Positions 1 to 8,123 of a stretch of DNA of 63,594 bases are shown here, in pieces (position 1 is the stretch's first letter; every line of letters starts with the position of its first letter). The stretch is taken from positions 1 to 63,594 of the forward strand of contig CANRLR010000016.1 in NCBI GenBank assembly GCA_947631505.1. Reading direction: 5' to 3'. This DNA is from an uncultured Lachnospiraceae bacterium (GTDB lineage: Bacteria; Bacillota; Clostridia; Lachnospirales; Lachnospiraceae). The notes beneath the pieces were generated by a model. The model searched no databases. It was given only the letters and a program-made list of their open reading frames with translations, and was not told where the DNA came from. The translations under genes were made by a program, and so were the position numbers.

Positions 1-105
1 GACCAAAAGATAGCAGCTACGATTGAACAGTTCAGACCGGATACACTGGAGACTGTGAAACGGCTGCTGGATATTGTGTATGAACTGGCAAAATTTGACT
101 TTTAG
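1..105 (+). CDS. C-terminal tail of an XRE-family regulator (partial)
   Basis: This is an open frame from the first base to a TAG at 103-105, giving 34 residues of a protein that begins outside the window. The tail closely resembles the C-terminus of the XRE regulator at 2113-2445: both read I-A-x-T-I-x-x-F-x-P-x-T-L followed by a leucine-rich helix ending Y-E-(L/I)-A. It is therefore probably the end of a related helix-turn-helix repressor, although the DNA-binding domain cannot be seen. A strong terminator hairpin follows at 124-195. Identity as an XRE protein is inferred from that similarity alone. Confidence 0.6.
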   Translation, partial: DQKIAATIEQFRPDTLETVKRLLDIVYELAKFDF

Positions 106-123
106 GAACTGACATAAGAAAGA

Positions 124-195
124 AGAAATTATAAATAGAGTGAAACAGTTTTCTTGTAGAAAAACTTGTTTTGACTGTTTATAATTTCTTTTTTT
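124..195 (+). terminator. Rho-independent terminator after the partial regulator
   Basis: A perfect 12-bp stem (124-135 with 178-189) encloses a second imperfect stem, and six T residues follow at 190-195. It closes the transcription unit of the partial XRE gene. The rest of 106-313 shows no gene. Confidence 0.75.
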
Positions 196-313
196 AATGT
201 ACGAAACATACCAAAAACCGTAAAAGATGAAGTAATGCTTGCATTTGGTTTTGTAATGTGATATGACAGAGATAAGATATATGTATGAATTCTTAATTAT
301 GGGAGGAATATAT

Positions 314-1273
314 ATGAGTAAAAAAATGAGACGGATACTTATTTTGACGTCTGCAGTTATAATGCTATTTGGAACTTCGCGTGAGATTATGGCGGCTGCC
401 TACCATGAGAGCAGATTATCTTTATATGCAATGAATAATGGGGCAGGGAGAGAAGTGAGTCTAAATGTAAATACAAAAGGGAAATTACAAGTGACGATAA
501 GAAATGGCTTAGATAAAAAAGGGAAAAAGTATGATGCCAAAATTCTGTATAAAAAAAACGGAAAGAAAGAGAGCATCACAAAATGTAGGAAAGGTTCCAA
601 AAAAATATTTGTAGATGGTTATACTACAATTTCCAAAGGGAAAAAGATTTACAAGATTCAGATAAAGGGGAGTAAAGCTCTTCTTACAATATATAACAAA
701 AAAGGGAAGAAAACAAAGACACAGAAATTTGATTGTTCCAAGGCAAAGATTAAATATAAGAAAATGAAAGTGACACAGATGTTTTTTGTATCGGAAAAGA
801 AACTCTGTATTTTGTATGGAAATACCGATAATAATGGAGTTTCTTATGGTGGAGGAAGTGTCATTTTGAATCTTTCTACCGGAAAGGCAAAAAAGGATGC
901 AGAGTTTTCTTTTATGCCACAAGGTCACAGCAAGGGAAAAGTATATGCAGTTCAGGGAAACAGTATTTTCGTGGCAAAAGTGAAAAACGGAAAGAATGTG
1001 GCACATTTTCAATTGCCGTCGGGAGATTCAGTTGCTGACTACAATGCAGTTTCTTACCGAAACGGTACAGTATTATTTGTGAATAAAAATGGGGCATATA
1101 TGGCGAAGGATACCGATAAAAAACTTAAATTAGTTCATTCTTTTTCGGGGAGTAAGATAAAAACAAAGTTTGTTTGTTGTGCTGCTATTGAATCGAAAAA
1201 AAGTTTCTATGTCGGATTTGGTTCATCGGAAGGAGAAGAACCAAATTATATCGTAAAGTATTCAGCTGGTTAA
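314..1273 (+). CDS. Lysine-rich secreted protein of unknown function
   Basis: This 319-residue protein is not recognised. The start at 314 is chosen because GGGAGG lies just upstream (301-306) and the protein then opens with a classic signal peptide: basic MSKKMRR, a hydrophobic stretch and a likely cleavage after I-M-A-A near residue 28. Upstream in-frame codons have no ribosome site. The mature part is rich in Lys, Gly, Ser and aromatic residues. Its repeated short strands (K-K-G-K-K, Y-K-K-N-G-K-K) suggest a beta-rich extracellular protein, perhaps beta-propeller-like in the C-terminal half (VSYGGGSVILNLSTGK and similar blade-like stretches). It has no sortase motif. The base composition is more AT-rich than in the downstream operons, which would fit an accessory gene. 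Secretion is well supported; the function is unknown. Confidence 0.6.
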   Translation: MSKKMRRILILTSAVIMLFGTSREIMAAAYHESRLSLYAMNNGAGREVSLNVNTKGKLQVTIRNGLDKKGKKYDAKILYKKNGKKESITKCRKGSKKIFVDGYTTISKGKKIYKIQIKGSKALLTIYNKKGKKTKTQKFDCSKAKIKYKKMKVTQMFFVSEKKLCILYGNTDNNGVSYGGGSVILNLSTGKAKKDAEFSFMPQGHSKGKVYAVQGNSIFVAKVKNGKNVAHFQLPSGDSVADYNAVSYRNGTVLFVNKNGAYMAKDTDKKLKLVHSFSGSKIKTKFVCCAAIESKKSFYVGFGSSEGEEPNYIVKYSAG

Positions 1274-1278
1274 TTGGA

Positions 1279-1307
1279 TTGAAGTAATCGATAAAAACTG
1301 CTATAAT
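1279..1307 (+). promoter_or_regulatory. Sigma-A-type promoter for the Fic gene
   Basis: TTGAAG (1279-1284) and TATAAT (1302-1307) are separated by 17 bp. The -10 box covers the in-frame ATG at 1306, which argues against that ATG as the start and for the one at 1378. Confidence 0.7.
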
Positions 1308-1377
1308 GGGACTAAATGTAATGGGAGTTACATGGATTCTTGGAGGTATTTATGCGATTGAAAAATGGAGGGCAAGA

Positions 1378-1983
1378 ATGGCTTTGGAAAATAAATTAGG
1401 GTTGAATGATTCAGCAGAACTTGCAAGAACAGAAGAAAAAATAAGTAAAATAAAAGCAGTTGAATTATACGAGAGTAAGATTATTGAAGAATTTGAGGTT
1501 GGGAAATTTTCAGGACTTGTAAAAATTCATAAGTTTTTATTTGATGAGATATATGACTTTGCCGGAAAAGTAAGGACCGTAAATATAGCAAAAGGTAATT
1601 TTAGATTTGCTCCGGTAATATATTTAGAAGCCGCACTAAAACATATTGATGAAATGCCTCAATCAACCTTTGATGAGATTATTGAAAAATATGTGGAAAT
1701 GAATGTCGCTCATCCTTTTCGGGAGGGAAATGGAAGGAGTACACGAATCTGGCTTGATTTGATTCTGAAAAAGGAATTAAAATTGGTTGTAAATTGGAAT
1801 GAGGTCGATAAAGAAGATTATTTACTTGCTATGGAGAGAAGTCCAATTAAGGATGTGGAAATTAAGGTTTTACTTAAAAACGCATTAACAGATCAGATAA
1901 ACGATCGAGAAGTATACATGAAAGGTATCGATGCAAGTTATCATTATGAAGGATATCATACCTTTAAGACAGAAGAACTGTAG
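1378..1983 (+). CDS. Fic-domain protein adenylyltransferase, class III-like
   Basis: This 201-residue Fic protein would transfer AMP from ATP to a hydroxyl side chain of a target protein. The Fic motif H-P-F-R-E-G-N-G-R starts at about residue 112, with the catalytic His intact. The C-terminus carries S-Y-H-Y-E-G (about 187-192), which matches the S-x-x-x-E-(G/N) autoinhibitory helix of class III Fic proteins such as Neisseria NmFic; the whole sequence resembles that protein. The start at 1378 is chosen because GGAGGG ends five bases upstream and the promoter -10 box overlaps the earlier ATG at 1306. Known class III relatives control themselves by oligomerisation and modify DNA gyrase or topoisomerase subunits; the target here is unknown. 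It sits alone between an unknown secreted protein and an XRE regulator, and no separate antitoxin is evident. Confidence 0.9.
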   Translation: MALENKLGLNDSAELARTEEKISKIKAVELYESKIIEEFEVGKFSGLVKIHKFLFDEIYDFAGKVRTVNIAKGNFRFAPVIYLEAALKHIDEMPQSTFDEIIEKYVEMNVAHPFREGNGRSTRIWLDLILKKELKLVVNWNEVDKEDYLLAMERSPIKDVEIKVLLKNALTDQINDREVYMKGIDASYHYEGYHTFKTEEL

Positions 1984-2112
1984 AAATTTTATAACTAATT
2001 GTTATGAAAATGTGAAATGTAGTTCGTTTAACGAGTCTCCCAAAATGGTTATAATGAGGGGTACAAGGAGTGATTGTGCTGCCTTTACTAACGTTTTAGA
2101 ATGAGGAGAACT

Positions 2113-2445
2113 ATGGATAAATTGATACATAATAAAGACATTGGAAGCCGTATAATGGAGTTGCGAAAGGACAAAGGATATTCAAGGGAGCAGTTATCTG
2201 AGATTGCTGGTATATCAGCAAAATTTTTATATGATATTGAAGTTAAAAAGGTTGGATTTTCTGCAGATACGCTAAAAGGCTTATCGCATGGCTTGGAAGT
2301 ATCGACAGATTATATTCTCTTTGGTAGAAGTGGATTTAGTTATGAAGCAGAAATTGCGGATACCATTGGGAAATTTGAACCTTGTACGTTAAAGAAGGTA
2401 CGGGAACTGCTTCAGATTGCTTACGAAATAGCACATAATAATTGA
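2113..2445 (+). CDS. XRE-family helix-turn-helix transcriptional regulator
   Basis: This is a 110-residue repressor-type protein. Residues about 8-70 form an HTH_3 domain (I-G-S-R-I-M-E-L-R-K-D-K-G-Y-S-R-E-Q-L-S, then the recognition helix region A-G-I-S-A-K-F-L-Y-D-I-E). A short C-terminal helical region resembles the partial protein at 1-105. The start at 2113 has AGGAG at 2104-2108; the ATG at 2101 overlaps that site and is less likely. A TATAAT at 2050-2055 may be the -10 box, with a poor -35. A strong terminator follows at 2499-2551, so the gene is probably monocistronic. Its targets cannot be read from the sequence; the adjacent Fic gene is a candidate. Confidence 0.85.
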   Translation: MDKLIHNKDIGSRIMELRKDKGYSREQLSEIAGISAKFLYDIEVKKVGFSADTLKGLSHGLEVSTDYILFGRSGFSYEAEIADTIGKFEPCTLKKVRELLQIAYEIAHNN

Positions 2446-2498
2446 AAAGGTGCTTGGTATGCAGAACAAGGTATGTATATGAAAAAATTTGAGAGTGC

Positions 2499-2551
2499 CG
2501 GTTCTGATATGCCCTGTCAAATAGGCAAGGCATATCGGAACCGTTTTTTTT
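2499..2551 (+). terminator. Rho-independent terminator after the XRE gene
   Basis: A 15-bp stem (2499-2513 with 2529-2543, one G-T wobble) is followed by eight T residues at 2544-2551. Confidence 0.9.
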
Positions 2552-2586
2552 GTATCCAGTAAAGTAGGCATATCTGTAATTGCACA

Positions 2587-2727
2587 GTATTTCACGCAGA
2601 AACAAAACAATGAGAACAGTATTTCAATTGCGTCACTAAGAGGTGCGCGTGGTCGGCGCACCCTTAGTGCTACGTAATTGATTAAGCGGGAGCGGCTGTT
2701 CGAGTGTTTTGTTTCTGCGTGAAATAC
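2587..2727. repeat. 141-nt imperfect hairpin bounded by 22-bp perfect inverted repeats
   Basis: The arms at 2587-2608 and 2706-2727 are perfect reverse complements. Inside them further segments pair in register: 2614-2619 with 2696-2701, 2625-2633 with 2672-2680 (one wobble), 2634-2640 with 2663-2669 and 2642-2648 with 2656-2662, leaving a 7-nt loop. That is about 51 base pairs in one long stem. No open frame, T-run or clear target-site duplication accompanies it. It could be a MITE-like element or a structured RNA. It fills most of the 406-bp gap 2446-2851, which holds no gene. Confidence 0.75.
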
Positions 2728-2782
2728 GGGGAATTAGAAAAGTGCCAATATTTACTAGACACAAACTTGCTGAAATAAAATA

Positions 2783-2812
2783 TTGTGAACCGTTGTGCAA
2801 GTGTGATATAAT
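2783..2812 (+). promoter_or_regulatory. Promoter of the cdaA-cdaR operon
   Basis: TTGTGA (2783-2788) lies 18 bp from TATAAT (2807-2812). A TG at 2804-2805 makes an extended -10. It precedes the ribosome site GAGGAGGGG of the first gene. Confidence 0.65.
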
Positions 2813-2851
2813 TACCATGATAGAGTTGGGGAAGTTATAGAGGAGGGGCAT

Positions 2852-3262
2852 ATGCTTAGCGAGGAAAAAATAAAAAAAATGATTCGCCTGTCTGATTATG
2901 AGAAAGGACAAGGGGCAATTGATTTGAAAAGAGTGTGCTACAGCAAAATGGATTATGTGCGTTTTCAGATTATCAAGACCATTTTGGCGGCTTTTGTGGC
3001 TACTGTGCTTATCCTTATGCTTTTTGTCGTCTCTCGTCTGGATTTTCTGCTGCAGAATGCACTGACGATTTCTTTTGGTAAAATTGGAGTGTATAGCGGT
3101 ATTGGCTTTCTGGCTCTCAGTCTTGCAGGCATATTGGTAACCATCAGACGTGCTTCACAGGAATATGCCGAATCTGCGGTTCGGGCAAAGGAATACTATA
3201 GGACACTGAAGGAACTGATTGATTTGTATGAACAGGAAGAACAGGAGGCTAACCGGATATGA
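2852..3262 (+). CDS. Small membrane protein of unknown function upstream of cdaA
   Basis: This 136-residue protein is not recognised. It has a charged N-terminal segment of about 40 residues, two hydrophobic segments (about 43-63 and 76-98) and a charged, probably helical C-terminal tail rich in Glu, Arg and Tyr. Both ends are likely cytoplasmic. A strong GGAGGGG ribosome site precedes the ATG. The stop overlaps the next start by four bases (ATGA), so translation is probably coupled to the following membrane protein. Its place at the head of a cdaA-cdaR operon suggests work at the membrane with c-di-AMP signalling or envelope homeostasis, but that is inference from position only. Confidence 0.75.
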   Translation: MLSEEKIKKMIRLSDYEKGQGAIDLKRVCYSKMDYVRFQIIKTILAAFVATVLILMLFVVSRLDFLLQNALTISFGKIGVYSGIGFLALSLAGILVTIRRASQEYAESAVRAKEYYRTLKELIDLYEQEEQEANRI

Positions 3263-4275
3263 TGATGACATTGCTTATCCTAAAAAGCAGGATCAAGAAT
3301 CTGTATGAAAAACATTATCATATTCTCCGGGGCATTCTGAAAACTTTGATAATGTTTGGAATTCTTGTAATTATAACAGAACAGCTCAATTACAATGATT
3401 TTTTCGGACAATATTTTGTGCTGGCGGTGTTGGCAGTGCTCTGTGGCATTACGCCGGATGTTGTTTCAACAGTCATTACGGTATTGGTGGCAGCAACAGA
3501 AATTGCCTCTGTTTCTCTGCTTATGTCAGCTGTCATACTTGTTGTTTTAATTATTTATTTACTTTTATTTGGCAGATTAGAGAAAAGGCAGTGCGAAATT
3601 ATACTTTTGATTCCGCTGTTGTCAGCAATTCATATCGGCTATACGGTACCGGTAGTTGCGGCATTGTTCCTTTCGCCGGTTATGATACCGGCTATCATAA
3701 TGGGAGTAGTAATGCAGTATTTTGTAGCCGGAGTGATGAATTATAGTACCGCGGGAGCGGCATCGGTGCCAGAGGGAAATGCATGGAATGCACTGCAGTA
3801 TTTGTCTGATTCCGTTCTGCAGAATAAAATGCTGCTTGTAACAGTAATTGCCTATTGCTTTGGTTTTTTATGTATTTATTTTATACGTCGCGGGAAAATA
3901 CGGCATGGCTCCCAGATTGGTATTTTGGTAGGGGCGATTGTAATTATGGCAATTGAACTTTTGAGTAATATTTTGTGGGATTTGAATTTGAATCTTATTT
4001 TCCTTACCCTGCAGGTCGTGCTGTCTATGGCAATTGCTTATGTGGTGCAGTTTTTCAGGCTCACTTTAGATTATCGTGGAACGAGAAAACTGCAATTTGA
4101 GGATGATGAATACTATTACTATGTTACGGCAATTCCTAAATTTAAAGTGGCGGTCATAGACAAGACGGTTACGAGAATTGTACCGAAAGAAGAGGATTCC
4201 TTTGATTTGAAGGAGGAATTGGAAAAGGTGCTGGAAGAAGAGGCAAAGGAAAAGAAAGCAGAGTTTCGCGAATAG
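3259..4275 (+). CDS. Polytopic membrane protein of unknown function upstream of cdaA
   Basis: This 338-residue protein has about eight or nine hydrophobic segments between residues 28 and 270. A soluble C-terminal region of about 65 residues follows, with a Y-Y-Y-Y run and an acidic, lysine-containing helical end (EELEKVLEEEAKEKK). No known family was recognised. Three in-frame ATG codons occur at 3259, 3262 and 3265 behind AGGAGG at 3243-3248, so the exact start is uncertain by two codons. It overlaps the upstream gene by four bases and lies 39 bp before cdaA, so the four genes 2852-6460 appear to be one operon. A transporter or a membrane scaffold for CdaA is possible; neither is shown. Confidence 0.75.
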   Translation: MMMTLLILKSRIKNLYEKHYHILRGILKTLIMFGILVIITEQLNYNDFFGQYFVLAVLAVLCGITPDVVSTVITVLVAATEIASVSLLMSAVILVVLIIYLLLFGRLEKRQCEIILLIPLLSAIHIGYTVPVVAALFLSPVMIPAIIMGVVMQYFVAGVMNYSTAGAASVPEGNAWNALQYLSDSVLQNKMLLVTVIAYCFGFLCIYFIRRGKIRHGSQIGILVGAIVIMAIELLSNILWDLNLNLIFLTLQVVLSMAIAYVVQFFRLTLDYRGTRKLQFEDDEYYYYVTAIPKFKVAVIDKTVTRIVPKEEDSFDLKEELEKVLEEEAKEKKAEFRE

Positions 4276-4314
4276 CGAATTAATGATAGAAAGAAAAAAA
4301 GGTGGCAAAAGGGT

Positions 4315-5184
4315 ATGGACGCAATAATCAGTTTTTTTAAAAATTATGTGGTATGGCTGACAATTCCTGAATTCACGATTACAGATATTTTGGAAATTGT
4401 CATTATAGCGTATGCATTTTATCACATTATTTTGTGGATTAAAGACACAAGAGCATGGATGCTGCTGAAGGGCATGATTGTCCTTGGAATCATTTTTTTG
4501 GTGGCAGTTGTGCTGGAGATGAATGTCGTTCTTTGGGTGTTCAGGAATGCGATGGTCGTGGGAATCATGGCATTGATCGTTATTTTTCAGCCGGAGCTTC
4601 GCAATGCATTGGAGCAGCTGGGACGAAAAAATATTTTGGGAAGCTTTTCCTTTGATAATCAGAGAGGGAAGAATGAAAGGTATTCGGAGAAGAGTATTCA
4701 GGCGATTGTGAAAGCAGTCTATGATATGGCAAAAGTAAAGACAGGGGCCTTGATCGTAGTAGAAAAAGAGATTCAGTGCAGGGAGTATGAGAGGACAGGA
4801 ATTCCTATTGATGCAGAGATCAGCAGTCAGCTGATTGTGAATATTTTTGAACATAATACACCTCTCCATGATGGAGCGGTGCTTGTACGGGACAACCGAA
4901 TTGTAGCTGCGACCTGTTATTTACCGCTGTCCAACAATTTAGAAGTGAGTAAAGAGCTGGGGACCCGGCATAGAGCGGGACTTGGAATCAGCGAGGTATC
5001 CGATTCACTGACCATTATTGTTTCAGAAGAGACCGGGTTCGTGTCATTGGCCTGTGACGGAAAGCTGTACCGGAAAATAGATGCCGATACCCTGCAGTTA
5101 AAATTGGCAGAGACAGCAAAGCGTAATCCGGAAGAAAAGAAAATTATGTGGTGGAAGGGAGGCAGAAAGAAAGATGAAAAATAA
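4315..5184 (+). CDS. cdaA: Membrane diadenylate cyclase CdaA
   Basis: CdaA joins two ATP molecules into the second messenger c-di-AMP, which in Firmicutes controls potassium and osmolyte uptake and cell-wall balance. This 289-residue protein has the family layout: three N-terminal membrane segments (about residues 24-85), then a cytoplasmic DAC domain. Catalytic motifs are intact: D-G-A at 186-188 (in H-D-G-A-V) and R-H-R-A at 218-221. A ribosome site AGGTGG lies nine bases before the ATG. The 3' end overlaps cdaR by 11 bases, as expected for this conserved pair; glmM, often third, is not next here. The upstream membrane genes are unusual partners. Confidence 0.96.
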   Translation: MDAIISFFKNYVVWLTIPEFTITDILEIVIIAYAFYHIILWIKDTRAWMLLKGMIVLGIIFLVAVVLEMNVVLWVFRNAMVVGIMALIVIFQPELRNALEQLGRKNILGSFSFDNQRGKNERYSEKSIQAIVKAVYDMAKVKTGALIVVEKEIQCREYERTGIPIDAEISSQLIVNIFEHNTPLHDGAVLVRDNRIVAATCYLPLSNNLEVSKELGTRHRAGLGISEVSDSLTIIVSEETGFVSLACDGKLYRKIDADTLQLKLAETAKRNPEEKKIMWWKGGRKKDEK

Positions 5185-6460
5185 AATTATGCGTAATTTG
5201 TGGCTGAAGATTCTTTCTATTGTAGTTGCTATTCTGTTTTGGCTTGTTATTGTAAACATTACAGATCCTACTACCTCAAGAACCTTTTACAACATTCCGG
5301 TTCAGGTACTGAATGAAAATGTAATCACTTCTGTGAATCAGGTATATGAGATCGTATCAGGGGATAAGGTACAGGTAACAGTAAAAGGAAAAAGGAGTTT
5401 TGTTGAAACGCTGTCCCCCAGCGACTTTGAAGCTTCGGCAGATCTGAGCGAATTATCCAAGGTGAATGCAGTCAGTATTTCCGTAAAATTGAAACGCGTC
5501 CCATCCTCCAGTGTGGATGTCGATTGGGGAAATGCCGTGCTGAAAGTGAAATTAGAAAAACGTGTTTCCCGAAAGTTCAAGGTGCAGATCGAGCATCAGG
5601 GTGAATTGAGTGAAGATTATGAGCTGGGAGAAATGGTCGCGAAACCAAATATTATCGAAGTATCCTGCGGACAGTCCAAATTTAAGAAAATAGACCACGT
5701 CGGTGTTGTTGTGACCTTGAACGGTGAGAGTGAAGATTTTGAGCGGAAATACAGTCCGATTCTCTATGATGAGGATGGTGACATATTAGATAATACCAAT
5801 GTAACTTTTAGCAATGATACGGTTGTGGTATCCACAAAGGTTTTACAGACAAAGGAAATCCCGGTTTATGTGAATACAATAGGTGCACCGGCAGCCGGAT
5901 ATCAGCTGGTGCAGACAGATTACCAGCCACAGACCATTCGGATTTCGGGTAAATCAGATGATTTGAAAAAGAATATTTCCGTCAAGATTCCGATTAATAT
6001 TGATAATGCGAAAAAAACGGTCGAAAAAGAAGTGGTATTGAGTGATTATCTTACCCCAGAGGTGTCGATTGTAGGGGATGTAACAACAGTATCCGTTCGT
6101 TGTGATATTGAGAAAAACGGGAGACGAAGCTTTGTTCTGACGTCAGCAGACATTGCCGTGAAGAATCTGCCAAAGAATTGTACCATGGATTTCACGGAAC
6201 CGGATATGAAGTACAAAATTACTGTGTCGGGCGATGAAGAAGCATTAAGAGATCTGACATTGAATGATCTGGGAGCGTATGTTGATTTATTTGGATTGTC
6301 GACCGGACTTCATTTGCTGGAAGTCCGATACCGATTACCGAGGGGAGTTACGGTAAAAAATAAGGTAAAGGTAAAAGTGACGCTGATAAGTCAGTCCGGT
6401 GCAAAGGAAACGATGTTACCGACGGTGACCCCGGAACCAACAAGCGAACCGGAAGAATAG
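5174..6460 (+). CDS. cdaR: CdaR (YbbR-domain) regulator of CdaA
   Basis: CdaR is the membrane-anchored extracytoplasmic partner that modulates CdaA activity. This 428-residue protein starts with a short cytoplasmic segment and one hydrophobic anchor (about residues 10-28, I-L-S-I-V-V-A-I-L-F-W-L-V-I). About four YbbR-type beta repeats follow, each with strands such as P-V-Q-V and V-x-V-x-G. The end is a Pro/Thr/Glu-rich tail (TPEPTSEPEE). It overlaps cdaA by 11 bases with GGGAGG upstream, so the two are translationally coupled. A long hairpin immediately after the stop ends the operon. Confidence 0.93.
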   Translation: MKNKIMRNLWLKILSIVVAILFWLVIVNITDPTTSRTFYNIPVQVLNENVITSVNQVYEIVSGDKVQVTVKGKRSFVETLSPSDFEASADLSELSKVNAVSISVKLKRVPSSSVDVDWGNAVLKVKLEKRVSRKFKVQIEHQGELSEDYELGEMVAKPNIIEVSCGQSKFKKIDHVGVVVTLNGESEDFERKYSPILYDEDGDILDNTNVTFSNDTVVVSTKVLQTKEIPVYVNTIGAPAAGYQLVQTDYQPQTIRISGKSDDLKKNISVKIPINIDNAKKTVEKEVVLSDYLTPEVSIVGDVTTVSVRCDIEKNGRRSFVLTSADIAVKNLPKNCTMDFTEPDMKYKITVSGDEEALRDLTLNDLGAYVDLFGLSTGLHLLEVRYRLPRGVTVKNKVKVKVTLISQSGAKETMLPTVTPEPTSEPEE

Positions 6461-6461
6461 A

Positions 6462-6494
6462 AAGACCCCCAGCCAATGATTGGCTGGGGGTCTT
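6462..6494. terminator. Bidirectional terminator between cdaR and the carboxyltransferase gene
   Basis: A perfect 15-bp GC-rich stem (6462-6476 with 6480-6494) has a TGA loop. It lies exactly between two convergent genes. The minus-strand side has the more T-rich tail, so it probably serves both genes. Confidence 0.85.
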
Positions 6495-6497
6495 GGA

Positions 6498-8006
6498 TTA
6501 CAGTGGTATATTGCCATGTTTTTTCTTGACGCTGTCAAGGGAACGCTTTTCAGAGAGTATCATAATGTCACCATAAATTCGTTCTCTTGTTGCCTCTGGT
6601 TTGATGATTTCATCGACATAACCATGCATGGCTGCAATACTCGGATTCATGAATTTTTCATTATATTCGTCAATTTTCTCTTGTCGGTAAGCTGCTTTCT
6701 CAGCAGGTGCCATATCTTTCATTTTCTTGCCATAGAGAATATCAGCGGCACCATCTGCACCCATTACAGCAATTTCTGCGGTAGGCCATGCATAGACAAA
6801 ATCTGCACGAAGATGCTTACTGCTCATGGCAATGTACGCCCCGCCGTATGCCTTACGGAGAATAATATTAATTTTAATTGTTGTTGCTTCGCTATAAGCA
6901 TATAACAGTTTGGCACCGTGACGAATAATTCCCTTGTATTCCTGCTCTTTGCCCGGAAGGAATCCCGGCACATCTGTTAATGTTATGATCGGAATGTTGA
7001 AAGCATCGCAATAGCGTATGAACCGGGCGGCTTTGTCGGAAGAATCACAGTCAAGACAGCCTGCCATAAATTTAGGCTGGTCGGCAATAATACCGATTGC
7101 AATTCCTTTCATGCGACCAAATCCGACAACTACATTGCGGGCAAATTCCTCCTGTATTTCAATAAAAGAGTTTTCATCTACAATACCATCAATAACGTCG
7201 TGAATATCATAACTCATATTACTTTGCTCTGGAATGATATTTGCCAGTTTATCATTGAAAGAAACACTGGAATTATATTTCGGGATAGATGGTGTATTGT
7301 AGTGAAGATATCCTTCCTCGTAGCAAGGTGGAATGATACCGATCAGATCCCGTACCTGACGGAAACATTCTTTTTCATCCGGCATATGGAAATGAGCAAC
7401 GCCGCTTTTAGAAGCATGAACATTAGCTCCGCCCAGAGCATCGGCTGTAATATCTTCGTTTGTAACACTCTTAATAACTTTAGGACCGGTAACAAACATC
7501 TGGCTGATATTGTCAATTACAAAAATAAAGTCGGTGATTCCCGGTGAATAGACCGCACCGCCGGCACAGTTTCCGGCAATAATTGAAATCTGTGGAATGT
7601 AACCGGATGCCATTGTGTTGTAATAGAAAATCTCACCATATCCGGCAAGGGCATTCACACCCTCCTGAATTCTGGCACCGCCGGAATCATTGATACCGAT
7701 TACCGGGCAGCGGCTTTCGATAGCAAGCTTAATGGCATTGGCAATTTTGAAACCATGCTGTTTGCCCAAAGTTCCGCCGATTACGGTAAAGTCCTCAGAG
7801 TAAATAACCACTTTCTGTCCGCCGATCGTTCCATAACCGGTAATTACACCATCATATGGAAACTGACCTTTTTTAATATTGAAGGCATCTTCGAGGTTCG
7901 TAATATTAGAACCGATTTCACGGAAAGAGTCTTCGTCAAGGAGCATACAAATACGCTCTAAGGCATGAAGTTTTCCGAGTTTATGCTGTTTTTCCATGTT
8001 ATACAT
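6498..8006 (-). CDS. Acyl-CoA carboxylase carboxyltransferase subunit (PccB/MmdA-like)
   Basis: This 502-residue protein belongs to the biotin-dependent carboxyltransferase family, which moves CO2 between carboxybiotin and an acyl-CoA such as propionyl-CoA or methylmalonyl-CoA. Both crotonase-like halves are present. The N-terminal half has the acyl-CoA-binding region G-G-A-R-I-Q-E-G and the oxyanion-type G-N-C-A-G-G-A-V. The C-terminal half has D-x-P-G-F-L-P-G and K-A-Y-G-G-A-Y. The length matches the family. The start has GGAGGA ten bases upstream on the minus strand and a promoter at 8059-8086. No biotin carboxylase, biotin carrier or decarboxylase membrane subunit is nearby, so partners must be encoded elsewhere. 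Substrate cannot be settled from the sequence: propionyl-CoA carboxylase or methylmalonyl-CoA decarboxylase alpha are both possible. Confidence 0.9.
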   Translation of the reverse strand: MYNMEKQHKLGKLHALERICMLLDEDSFREIGSNITNLEDAFNIKKGQFPYDGVITGYGTIGGQKVVIYSEDFTVIGGTLGKQHGFKIANAIKLAIESRCPVIGINDSGGARIQEGVNALAGYGEIFYYNTMASGYIPQISIIAGNCAGGAVYSPGITDFIFVIDNISQMFVTGPKVIKSVTNEDITADALGGANVHASKSGVAHFHMPDEKECFRQVRDLIGIIPPCYEEGYLHYNTPSIPKYNSSVSFNDKLANIIPEQSNMSYDIHDVIDGIVDENSFIEIQEEFARNVVVGFGRMKGIAIGIIADQPKFMAGCLDCDSSDKAARFIRYCDAFNIPIITLTDVPGFLPGKEQEYKGIIRHGAKLLYAYSEATTIKINIILRKAYGGAYIAMSSKHLRADFVYAWPTAEIAVMGADGAADILYGKKMKDMAPAEKAAYRQEKIDEYNEKFMNPSIAAMHGYVDEIIKPEATRERIYGDIMILSEKRSLDSVKKKHGNIPL

Positions 8007-8058
8007 AAGTTGTAATTCCTCCGTTACAATGTTATTCGTGCATAAATATTCAACAATA

Positions 8059-8086
8059 ATGATACCATAAATAGGAAATATGTCAA
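8059..8086 (-). promoter_or_regulatory. Promoter of the carboxyltransferase gene
   Basis: On the minus strand TTGACA (plus 8081-8086) and TATCAT (plus 8059-8064) are 16 bp apart, about 50 bases before the start codon. Confidence 0.65.
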
Positions 8087-8123
8087 TGTGGTCTTTGGGG
8101 AGAAAGCGGAAGAATAGAAAAAC

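Noticed and set aside
1306-1380. Longer N-terminus for the Fic protein from ATG 1306
   Set aside because: The ATG lies in the -10 box of a good promoter; the ATG at 1378 has GGAGGG at ideal spacing and fits the family start.
2581-2760. Insertion sequence remnant
   Set aside because: The inverted repeats are clear, but there is no transposase fragment or target duplication, so it is listed only as a hairpin repeat.
4066-4869. 267-residue minus-strand open frame over cdaA
   Set aside because: It is antisense to two well-supported genes and its composition is that of a shadow frame.
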